Origin: Terfezia claveryi
Lineage: Eukaryota > Ascomycota > Pezizomycetes > Pezizales > Pezizaceae
DNA length: 64,000 nt
Assembly: GCA_015179025.1 (NCBI GenBank)
Contig: WHUX01000038.1
Location: 335,260 to 399,259 of the forward strand
Direction of reading: 5' to 3'
Of this stretch, positions 47,067 through 57,329 are shown one piece after another. The notes under the pieces are model-generated. The model was not told where the DNA came from, searched no databases, and saw nothing but the letters and a program-made list of their open reading frames with translations. Made by a program: the position numbers and the translations under genes. The stretch's first letter is position 1; the number at the start of each line of letters is the position of its first letter.

Positions 47067-49895
47067 TTATGATATCTTAACTATAACCCCTTCCCCACTC
47101 ATCGGCAATCCAACGCGAACCATCCCTTCTGTGCCCTGCACAGCATTTCCCCCGATGCATTGAAGCAGATTCACATGCGCCAACCGGTGCACTATTCCTG
47201 CCATAGTTATTACTTTGAACAATGTATTGATTCGTCCTGGTATTCGTCCATTCAGCGTCCCTACTGGTGCCTCATCCAATGCACGCTGTCTCCTTACCCA
47301 TATCCAATCGTGTCTTTCCTTCCCGCGAAACTTCTCGGTGCATCTAGCATTGTGCAAAATGAACCCTTCTCCATTGAATTTTGGCACTGGAATTTGAAGC
47401 ATCCCATATGAACGAATTTCCTGAACTAACAGCCCGGTAGGGTCGGAATCCATGCTTCTAACTTCCTGCCTTAAAAACGCTTGCGTTGTCAGCACTAGAT
47501 CTGGTAAGCCGGTTACACGCTCCAGATCCTCAAGGCTGGGTATTAATCCCAACTCAATTTTCGCCCGCAACTTCAAGTAGACCTGTCTGACACCTGGCGT
47601 CACATCTCCGTTTTGCCTAACCTGGTTCCATAGATTAAGTGTCAAGTCCTTCATAGCAAAAGTATGATCCCTCGTGTAGGTAGTAACTATTTGTGGTGTT
47701 GCATTAACCCTATTACTTCGACGGTAAGCATCCTTAAGGCCTTTATGCATGGCTTCACTGATATCTGTAGAATATTGAGCTAGAGCCCCAAACTTCGGAA
47801 TCTGTTCGGCCTAATGGGAAATTAAATGGACTTTTGGGAAATTGAAGTGCGCCCCTTCTTGTAAAATGTCATTCACCAATTCCCGACGGTGCAAGGTATT
47901 CTCTTGATGCATCCTAACCTTTTCCGATGCTGTGAGGTCTTCAACCAACGATCCCGCTTGTTCCTTCAACAAATCCTTATGTGCTTCTGCAGCAGCCTTT
48001 CTTGTTTTCTTATCAGCACGGAACCTCAAGAACACAGCTTTAGTTTCATGAAACACACGCAAATATTCTTGTAAATAAGAAATTGTCTTATCCGTATGAC
48101 TAGGATACTGAGTCATGAGATAGAAGTCAGTGATGCTACGTACGCAGCGAATTGCTCGATTGAACTCCTGTACCTGACCTCCAGTAGGCCGTGGTTGGTT
48201 GGCCTTCCGACGCAACGCCGCAGTAAATGTTCCAAGAATGACTTTACCAAAGTTCCGCATTTCCTTTCCCGACCATTGTGAAACAACTCGGTATCCCTTG
48301 GTCGGAACTGAAAATCCAGGGTAGGGAGGCAACCGATGCCAGACATAGTCAAACGCATTAATCCGCTCATGGTATTCTAGAAAACCTTGAATCCAATCCA
48401 TTAAATGATTTAACACTCCTAGGAGGATATTGTGCAAAACATCTGCTCGAACGAGCTCAGGCGGATTTATATTTGGGACTGACCACAAGGCGTTTTTGAT
48501 GTTTTTAATGCCGTTTGCTTTCAAACTGATAGCGTCGGAATTGTTGTATGCTGCGGCATAATTTTGATGTGAGTGAGCTGGATAACCACTTCCTGAATAC
48601 TCACCAAGCTTCTCGACGGGGATTAAGAAGGGCAGCGGTTGTTTGCAATACCATGGATTGTAGCATTTTCCATATAGTCAGCGAGCCAACAAAAGAGCTT
48701 AGGAAAGCATAAGCGTACGTTCCCATTAGCACAAACCATCTCGTAGCCTTTCTGACATCTCGCGTCAGATAGCGGTTTCAGCAAATGCGCCAAAACATCG
48801 TGTATGGTTTGCAACGCCTGAATTTCCTGTGTTTCTACCGAATACCCAGGTATTTTGTTGATTCGTTTCGGCCCAATCGGTAGCAGTGCAATTGGTATCC
48901 AGGCATGCATCGTATGTGTATTGCGTATGGAGCTTCCGATATTGCCGATACTCATATAAACAGGCCATAACTTTTTGTCTCCAGAGAAATTCGTTAGGTG
49001 AGTTTCATCTGATGCTAGTAAAATCGGAACAAGTGTCCCGCCTTCGGGTAGCAAAGCCTATCCGTTTCAGTTAGTTGGATATCCGACATAGCACACAGAA
49101 ATTGCTCACCTGAGTGTCTTCCCACCACTTTGCAGTATAGATTTCACTATATACCCTGTTCCCTTCATTGTCGTATTCTTGCCGCGGGCCCCAGGCCATC
49201 TCGCTAGCATAAACCTTTTGGCGTAGAAGGTACTTCACTGCTGCAATAATATTCCGATAATAAAAGGCCACCCCCTTGAGTAATGGGTAGTTCACTGTTC
49301 CTGAGTGCCAGGAAGGTTCATTTGCCGCCGCGTCGATAAGCTTATACATTGTATACGCTGACCGAAATTGAACCTCGTGCGTTGGATTGAGGCCTTTCAA
49401 GAGGTTATCTTTGAAAAACTGGTCGATCTTTGACTGTGAGGTCTTTGTAGAATTGAAGAAGCATGCCAGTCGATAATCAATTGAGGTGCAGAATGGAGCA
49501 AACAAATTGAAGTTTTGGTCTTCCTCCGGAAATACATGTTGACGTATTGGGTTGCCTGCACGTGGATAGGTGATTGCATGCTGACTTCCCTCATCGGATT
49601 TTGGTTCAACACAAAAAGTTCGAGCCTCCCTATCAGATCCCTCGCTATGGCATGAATCAGAGTAGTAATCAACATCGGCAGATATAATATCGGTGAAATT
49701 GACTTCGTCTATATCATAATCTAAATCAACAGTATCTCTGGTGTTGGAGAACCGACGCTTTCGAGATGGTGGCAGTAGCCCATTAAGATCCTTCACGTTT
49801 TTTTCAGGATGAACCTTCGCCAGATGATTTGAATATGCTCCAGCTGAAGTATAGAATCGTGGGCACCATTGGCATAGGGTTTTGTATCTGTTCAT
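47067..49895 (-). pseudogene. Plavaka (CACTA-superfamily) transposase, nearly complete, broken
   Basis: DDE transposase of the fungal Plavaka type. The N-terminus has a C2H2 finger (CQWCPRFYTSAGAYSNHLAKVH region, last codons of 49895-49800). The segment ending IYTAKWWEDTQ splices (GTGAGC...GGATAG, about 49113-49038) to LLPEGGTLVPILLASDETHL. Then come FSGDKKLWPVYMSIGNI, HAWIPIALLPIG and the Cys/His region ending NNRCP. There the frame breaks (about 48635-48640) and resumes at LIPVEKLGEYSGSGYPAHSH. It continues to PELVRADVLHNILLGVLNHL and FPKVHLISH, where a TAG at 47811-47813 replaces the Tyr expected in the family. AEQIPKFGALAQYSTDISEA follows to the stop at 47067. About 900 residues remain legible. 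Terminal repeats not identified. Confidence 0.85.
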
Positions 49896-50174
49896 TTTGA
49901 AACGTCACGGAGGTTGTAAAATGTTGTAAGAGACAGATTTTGTGGTGTAATATTTTCATTAACAGAATCTCAGGGAATAAGCTTCATAAGCGCCAAGGCT
50001 CCGATCGCACTAAATAAGAATTTTATCTGACGTGATGCGTTGGATTTTGCCAAGACCGACTGCGCACGATACCCTTGGCCCCACCCCCCTTCCTAATCTT
50101 CTCTCTACTTACTTTCTTTCTTCTACCCCACACCAAATACACAACCTTCGCATCCTTCCTTACTTCCCTCTACC

Positions 50175-50532
50175 ATGGAGACTGCCCTCTACCTCTGGAG
50201 TCGGGAGAGCCCTTACCTTCATCTTGTTGCGTCTAAATTCAACGCCGCGATCAGCCAACTGAAGCCACTGCGATCACGCTGGCAAGAACAACAAGATGAG
50301 GCTGGGGTGCTTCCTATCCTTGGTTAAGGTCCTATCTATTGGACATAAGTTCCGACTTCACTGGTTGGAACACTCTCGTAGTTTATTATGTTTGCTCTCC
50401 CCCTTTAATAAAACTACAATTTCCAACCTGAACAAAAGAATCACTTCCTGCATGAACCCTGATATTGACTCTTCCATCCCCAAATCATCAATCCTTTCCT
50501 GCTCATCTTCCCCTCTGACTACGTTTCCATAG
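50175..50532 (+). other. possible decayed coding fragment, unrecognised
   Basis: METALYLWSRESPYLHLVAS reads to a TAA at 50324-50326. An overlapping frame continues KVLSIGHKFRLHWLEH and a Ser/Asn-rich helical stretch to 50532, so one frameshift may join them. No family recognised. Confidence 0.3.
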
Positions 50533-50934
50533 ACGTTCGCGATGGGCATGCCGTTGTCTTATCCCTGCCTCTGATTTGACTTTGGATAGTGGAGGCGCTA
50601 GATTTGGAGGAGCCTCCGGAGTTAGGGAGAGATTGGGGTCGCGGAGGCACGGGAGGGGTGGAAATAGGACTGCGAGTGGCATATTTTCTTGGTTCTCTAA
50701 TTCATTGCTAGTTATAGATAACCCTAGATAATCCGACTCCAAACGTTTCTTTGCTCACTTACCATGTGGTGATGGCGACTGGTGGTACTATCTTCCATAT
50801 CCTCCTCCATATCCTCAATATCGGTGGTTAATTCCGATAGGCACTTGGGGAGGAGCTATCCGCTTAGCCGGCTTCATGTTCTATATAATGTTTTTTGGGT
50901 CTTCATTAATACTAAGAAAATATTAGCTAGGACT

Positions 50935-51175
50935 AAGACTCTCGCTCCAATTATGGAGGGCTCTTCTCCAATTATGGGAGGGCTCTCACTCAAATGGAGG
51001 GCTCTCACTTCAATAAGAGGACTCTCACTCTAATGGGAGGGCTCTCACTCTCAAAGGGTCTCCTAAGAGGGGCTCTCAACTAAAGGGAGGCTTTCTCAAC
51101 CAAAGGGGGGCTTTCTCGACCAAATGGGGGCTTTCTCAACTAAAGGGGGCTTTCTCAACCAAAGGGGGTTTCTTT
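50935..51175. repeat. degenerate minisatellite, about 19-21 bp units
   Basis: First half uses CTCTCACTCxAATGGGAGGG-type units, second half CTTTCTCAACCAAAGGGGG-type units, about 11-12 copies in all, grading from one type to the other. Confidence 0.85.
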
Positions 51176-51746
51176 GCTAAGCTAAGTAGGATATACCTAT
51201 TAGTACTATCTTTTGGAGATAGTTCTAGTGTGGGAATATCAGTTTCTGGTAAGTTGACATGAAGGTATAATGATAGTAGTGGCAGAATAGCTAATAGTCA
51301 ATAATAGTAATTAATGTATTGCAGATGTTAAGGTTTATATGTATTAAGAGATTTGGGAGTAGAGGAACAAATCAACCTATGTTAGTACTATGGTCTCAAT
51401 ATGTATAGCTGTTAGTCTCATACCCAATTGGGAAGGAAATGATGTGAGTGGCATATACCACTAAGTATTACAAAGATCTACCGGACAACAACATATTTGC
51501 AGCATACTTAGATTCCAACTTAAGTGGTCGATAACTTCTGTATCAGTGGCTTGATACAGTAGCTCTAAATAAGTTATTAATATTTAGCACTATCACATAC
51601 ATATGCAATATTCTAGGTCTTTCTAACTTAGGAAATTTACTAGAAGGGGTATAAGCTGCTTTCCAAACAAGCTTAGATTTAGGATAGCCCTACCAAATAA
51701 CTTAAGTCTTTATAGTTGCTAGCACCTATGTAAATGACCGAACCTC

Positions 51747-51875
51747 GTAAGTTGGAATCTGTGTGTATTGTATACTTTCTATTGTGCTGTGGTTATTTAT
51801 ATTTCGCTATTGTGCCTGTTACAACAACATCTACATGCAACAGAAAGTATATAGTACACTTAGATTCTAACTTAC
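51747..51875. repeat. inverted repeat, 34-bp arms
   Basis: Arms 51747-51780 and 51842-51875 are reverse complements with five mismatches, four of them transitions. The 61-bp loop is AT-rich. It lies in an AT-rich stretch (51.2-52.3 kb) that has no supported gene but resembles decayed retroelement DNA. Confidence 0.8.
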
Positions 51876-52319
51876 AAAGTTTGACGGCTTTTGAAAGTCG
51901 TTTTCACAGAGCTAGATATTAATATAAAGGTCATAGTCTTATGCAGGTATAGATGGCTATATAGATTGCTGACTGCTTAAGCAAACATATTCAATAATTA
52001 ACATAAAGGTTATGGCCTTATGTAGGCTATACAGAACTAGAGTGACTGGCCATGTTGATTGCCGACCAAGCAAACATGGCCTACTCTTATGTCCAACTTC
52101 GTAGAGTCCATAAATACTCCTATAGATCTGTGAATCAATTATTCTCAGCAGCTATTCACAATACCTCCTGCCATCATCACAATACCTTCTCGCCATCACA
52201 ACTTTCCATTTGAATAACACCTAATATATATAACGTAAATATCTCTAAAGCATAGTTTCCAATGAGGGTATCTAAAATTCTAATGTAGTTTGTCCAAATG
52301 CTATCTACAGCACAAGAAG

Positions 52320-53600
52320 TTAGCCAAGCAAAGGTACTATTGGAATGGGAGGAGAATGATCCCCAGTACTCAAACTGGAGGAATGGGGTCAAGGGGTGGG
52401 CATGAACACAGGGGATAATGGGGAAATGGTAGGCCAGGAATGCCCTCTAGAGTCAATTCAAAACCTATACCCAGCCGGAGACTGGGCTCCCTGTATCTGG
52501 AATTGCGCTTATCCAAAATGGGGCAGCACCAATCAAAAGAGTAGCCGAGACTGCTCTTAACAAGATTTTGCAAGACGTCCTTAAAAATGCAACAGACATA
52601 GAGCCCAGACACACATTACCACAAGTAGCAAACCTAGCTATGAATGCTCTAGATGTCTAGTTTGGGGGGAGGGCCAATGCAGAGGGGGTGGTCAACGCAC
52701 CGGGGCAGAATACAGACCAGAATATTGAGAAGGGTTTCTAAAAGCCCATGAGGTTATTACTTATTGATCTAACTCATAGAGCTGAGGTACAAGATGCAAA
52801 TGGCCAATATAAGTAAGATGAAGTACTAAGTAACTGTGTTGTAATTCTGAAGTTAGTATCCCTTTTGGAGATTGTAGATAAGATTCAGGAAAGGATCCCA
52901 GCTGGGAAAAAGTGCAGGCTGTCTATGGAGCACTAGACAACCCTAACCCCCCTAATACAATCCCTCCCGCTATACGTCTACAACCTGATGAGGAAGTGCA
53001 GGCATTTTTAGAGCTAAGCTCCTCCAAACTAATTAGGATACAAGTTATCCTGTATAGGGATCCGGCTTTAGAAACTGTGGTGGCAGACAGCCCACCCCCC
53101 AATGATGGTACATACTTTGCAGCTAACTTCCTGGATGCAGCTGAGGAGTACATGGACTCTGCCGAGGATTCTAACTCATTGCATCAAAATCTTGCCAGCT
53201 TTGCCAAATGTACCTTCCCATAGACAATAGAAGCATTTGAGGAGTGGAAGCTAAAGCTCCACAAGTGAATTAAGAGGCAGCAGAGAGCTTTGCGTCAAAT
53301 GAAGAAGAAGCAGAGGGAAAGGTTTCCAGCTAAGAAAATTTATAATTCAGATTCTCTAGCATGGAACATAATATAAGAACTGGATCCCCAGCCATAAAAT
53401 GGCAGAGAAATGCTCCTAGCAAAGGTACTGATTACTGCAGGTACTTCAGTGGTAGTATAAACTAGAGCCACACAAGATTCGGGAGCTCTACCAGCTGCAT
53501 GCAGGGCAAGAGAACAAGCTATACATGAGGTAGGAGTAAATGTGGCCAATTTGTCTTAAATGGATCTGATTCAAGGATAGTATGTATTAGAAGGAGAGGG
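52320..53600 (+). pseudogene. decayed paralogue of the 439-aa protein gene
   Basis: Reading across stops, the blocks follow the intact gene in order. [19 protein letters not shown] matches its [26 protein letters not shown] matches FPVSGASII, and [15 protein letters not shown] matches HKALNELMLDCFKKV. The frame 52912-53223 contains [19 protein letters not shown], then PPPNDGTYF and [10 protein letters not shown], matching the intact gene's DLNAFLQLTEAKPIKLLVT, GTYYFDL and EYYMDELEDS. IKRQQRALRQMKKK matches IRRRIRRQQRLLE. At least eight in-frame stops, mostly TAG or TAA, interrupt it. Confidence 0.75.
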
Positions 53601-53617
53601 TCTGTATTGGAAGACTG

Positions 53618-53765
53618 TTTGGTTTTTTTTTTTTTTTTAGATGATCTATGTTTGTTGTTTTTTTCTTCTTTTTTTTCATCTAGGTGATTTGTGTTCATTG
53701 TTTTTTTTCCTTTTTTTTTTTTTTGGGAGGGGGAGTGGATTTTTAAATTTTTTTTGGAGGGGGAT
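53618..53765. repeat. poly-T-rich low-complexity stretch
   Basis: Three poly-T blocks separated by diverged copies of a TAGATGATCTATGTTTGTTG-like sequence, suggesting a short tandem duplication of about 60 bp. Confidence 0.6.
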
Positions 53766-53769
53766 TTAA

Positions 53770-56180
53770 TTAGCAAGTTGTATGCTCAAAGAAATAGATT
53801 AGATGCTTTGTGTTGAAATATTTCTATACAAACCTCCTGCACAAGTCTTTTTTATCTGCAATGCCTCGCAAGATATCTTCCTAGCAAGCTACCTCTTAGC
53901 AAGCTACTGCGTCAACTAGGTAGGTAAGCCGTAAATGTAAGGCCTCTCAAATTGTAGCAACTGTGATTCAACTATAACCAACAGTTGAAATTATAGTGGC
54001 ATTCACAAATAACATCACATTCAATAATGAAGTTTGTATAAGGAAGGTGATATTTTGGTCAAATTGTAAGCTAATTGTGACATAGGATAGCAGAGGTGAT
54101 TCCAAATCAGAAGTGGAAACTTTCATTGACACTGCTGTACTAGCGCCAGGCATTGGAAGAGGAACACAATCCTTTTCAGCTATTCCCGATATTATACAAC
54201 CTTTTGCAAGTACCATACAAAAGATTATAACTAACTACACATATTATGGGAAACCTCTGCTAACACCAGGTGAATTACTCCTACTTATACAGCATGCCTG
54301 AGATAAGGCACAAATGGGGCCTTATCAGATAGAATGAGTAAGAGTGGTTGATATATTTGTATAACATCCAATCTGATTTAGGGCATTGGATTACTGATTT
54401 GAAACACCTCAAAAGCATTTATTCTTAAATAAGGGCATATCTAATATATGAATATTGGGCAAGCATTATGAGGGTGTATGGTATTAGCCAGTTATTAAAG
54501 GAATGTATGAAGACAAAGGTTAAATACTTGCTAGATAGTGATTAATTTATCTGTAGGCAAAGCAGTCGGAATGTAAGTTGGTCAGATGGCAAACACCACT
54601 AGTCCAATATCTGATGCTAATATTAATGTCCAAAAAGGAGTTTAGGGGATGGTTCCATGCAGAGGAGATTGTTAATATAATATATCAATGGTATTTCCAA
54701 GGCCTAAAAATAAAGGGGAATAGGGACCCGGGCTTTCTAGATAGAATTAATAGTGTTTTCATATACTTTATGGCCTCAGCAATATGTCACAATTTGAAAG
54801 AATAGAAGTCAGAAGATTGTAATTTAGTCATGCAGGAGTTGAAATATGAAACCGCCTGGTGTAAGTTAAGAATAACTAATGAAAAGCAACAAATGGATAC
54901 ATAATATTAGACAAGGGACTAATACAAAACAGGCACATATGAGAGGCTGATGAATACATGGGAGATTCATCCAAAAGCAATAAAGGACCTCATGGTGAAT
55001 AACATCAAGGCTGACTTGGTGCATCGGATTGCAGTTTAGGTAAGTATGGTAGAAGTAGAACTAGTTGATGCACCACAAGTTAAAGATAAAGACAATATGA
55101 GGCGGAATTGAGAAAGGAGCTAGAGCACTCATATGAAAGATTAGAGGTGCCAGTGGAGAAGCGCCATCGCAAAGGGATTCTACTGAGATATTCATCAGTA
55201 GAATTGGCTGGACTATTAAACTTAGAGGTTGATGATGCACTGACAGGGACAGGGGATATAAATGAAGAGGACACAGAAAGTGACTAAAGAAGTTAGATGT
55301 TTGAGGGAATGGGTTTTTCTATATCAGTTTTAAGGCTATTCTCTCTATGGGGTTATATTATCTTATTAGCTGTATTTCTTTTGCTTACATGTGGTCGTAT
55401 ATTTCTTTTTCATAAACGTGTTCACTGGAAGCTGGGATGGGGAAGGTTGGCAGATGTAATTTGGTAGGAGAAAAGAGTATGCATTGCATTAGATTTTATT
55501 TCTTGATGTTGGAGGTTGTAAGATACTTCTGCTGTGAATGAGGTTTTTTTTTATTTATGGAAGATATATTTGGTAATTAGTAAATGAACACAGATTAAAA
55601 GTAGAACATTTGCATATGTAGAGAGTATAACAGTCAAGTAAAGAATGTGATTAGTAGAAATAGAAACATCTGAAGGGAAATTATTAGATAGGGCAAGTTA
55701 TAAATACAAGGTGTCAGATTAAAAATATCGGAAGGGCTATTATAGGATGGGAAAATTAGAAACATGGGGGTTTGGTGAAGAAATATCAGAAAGATGAATA
55801 TAGGATAGAGAAGATATAAACGTGAGGTATCGAATTAGGAACACTTGAAGAGCTATTGTAGGATAGAGAAGTTAAAGACGTGGGGCAAGGGCAAGGAATA
55901 CTGGAAAGAGGATTAGAAGATGGATACCATGAGAGATCGAAATAGATGAACAGTGATACAGAAACGACAACAGAAGGTTAGATATGGTCGAGAGGATAGA
56001 TGGATAAAAGTGTATTAGCAAAGTCAATTCAAAGGTGAAACGTTAAGAATGCGGGACATCAGCTTGCATGGTAATAGCACAGCTAAAGTAAGACTTAGAG
56101 TAGAAACGTTGGAAGTGGTTATTGTATGTCTCAAGAGTTAGAGGAAATACCTCTGCATCACAACAATGAGTTTTGCTATA
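53770..56180. other. AT-rich decayed repeat DNA with short frames
   Basis: Frames at 54113-54301 and 54578-54805 look protein-like but are short. The latter contains GWFHAEEIVNIIYQWYFQGL and VFIYFMASAICHNLKE, which faintly recalls the DUF6532-type C-terminus seen in repeat-associated fungal proteins; I do not trust this. From 55.3 to 56.15 kb nothing is legible. Confidence 0.35.
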
Positions 56181-56182
56181 TA

Positions 56183-56211
56183 GCATCTGGTGTGTCTAAT
56201 ACACCTGATGC
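56183..56211. repeat. short hairpin related to 45599-45627
   Basis: Arms GCATCTGGTGT and ACACCTGATGC with one mismatch and a 7-nt loop; the downstream AAATAATG resembles the AGATATTA after the 45.6-kb hairpin. Confidence 0.8.
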
Positions 56212-56639
56212 AAATAATGTAGTTACTGATACCTATAAAGAGACATAAGGAAACCGGAGCATTTAGTATATACTTAGATCAGTCTTCAAGGGATTTGGAA
56301 GTTAGGCCAACTAGTATGCATGTAGGAGATGGTATGAGTCTATAAAACATCTCCAGAACAACAGGCCTCTCTAACTTTTAAAATCTGTATTAGACCTCTA
56401 TGGTACTATTCAATTGGTCCAAGGGAAGTCTATGCTAGCTATACAATATCTGCCAGTAGAGTATGAAGCTGGAAAGATTATTGCGACAATACCTTTAAAC
56501 AATCTGTGGTGGCTTCAATTCAATTCAATATCGCCTTTCTAGAATGTATATGAATACAAGCTTGCAAGATTCTTCTATGAGAGCAAGACCTCATTAACAA
56601 ATATTAATAATTTCTTCTAGGAAAATCTGCTACTACTTA

Positions 56640-56945
56640 GGCTTTCCGAAGGTATTAGAGTCCATTTTTAGTTATAATATTTATGGAGAAATAAAATGCG
56701 TGAGATGATTGATCAACTCGAGTGGTAGAAAGGAATAGCTAACTTTCACCTCCAAATGGTAGTACGTTCTTCTATAGGGACCTTGAGGATACCATGCGAT
56801 ATCTATTTCTGTAATATGCCTATTGCAAACACCTAGTTTTCAAGCTGATTCACGAATTCGATGAGGAAAGTAACTGAGTATATACTAAAATGAATACCAG
56901 TAATTGGTAGTGGAGGATACAAGTATAGAACCTATCTAGCGAATA
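56640..56945 (+). pseudogene. second Plavaka-type transposase fragment
   Basis: MREMIDQLEW in one frame, then FFYRDLEDTMRYLFL, HLVFKLIHEFDEESN and VYTKMNTSNW, then stop, then WRIQ in another. This is the block that in Plavaka transposases precedes the conserved E-M/F-x-T-x-W-W segment. Multiple stops and a frame change show decay. Confidence 0.5.
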
Positions 56946-57004
56946 CTATTGTAGATACAGACAAGACTATAGAAGACCCTATTAATTGATAACCTCCTAG
57001 TATG

Positions 57005-57117
57005 GCTAGATTACATGGACAGGCTGAATGCAGAGAGATTGCATGGACAGGCTGAATATAGTAGGATTGCATGGACAGGCTGAATGTGGTGAGATTGCAT
57101 AGACAGGCTGAATATAT
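57005..57117. repeat. 27-28 bp tandem repeat, four units
   Basis: Copies of AGATTGCATGGACAGGCTGA with variable tails, immediately upstream of the copia coding region; possibly in its 5' terminal region. Confidence 0.85.
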
Positions 57118-57329
57118 CCGGATTTGGACAAGTAGTCATATTATTGTTTTCATTGTCACTTGAGTGCTCATATATTTAATCGTACTATTGAGCACTTGTT
57201 TAGATTGCTATCAAATCATTAGATTCATTAATATAAAGACATCTCCTCTCATATCTCTACCTACACAGTCGTGTGTAAGGTTTTATATAGTAGTAATACA
57301 TTACTTGCAAATATCACTCATTAAAGTTC

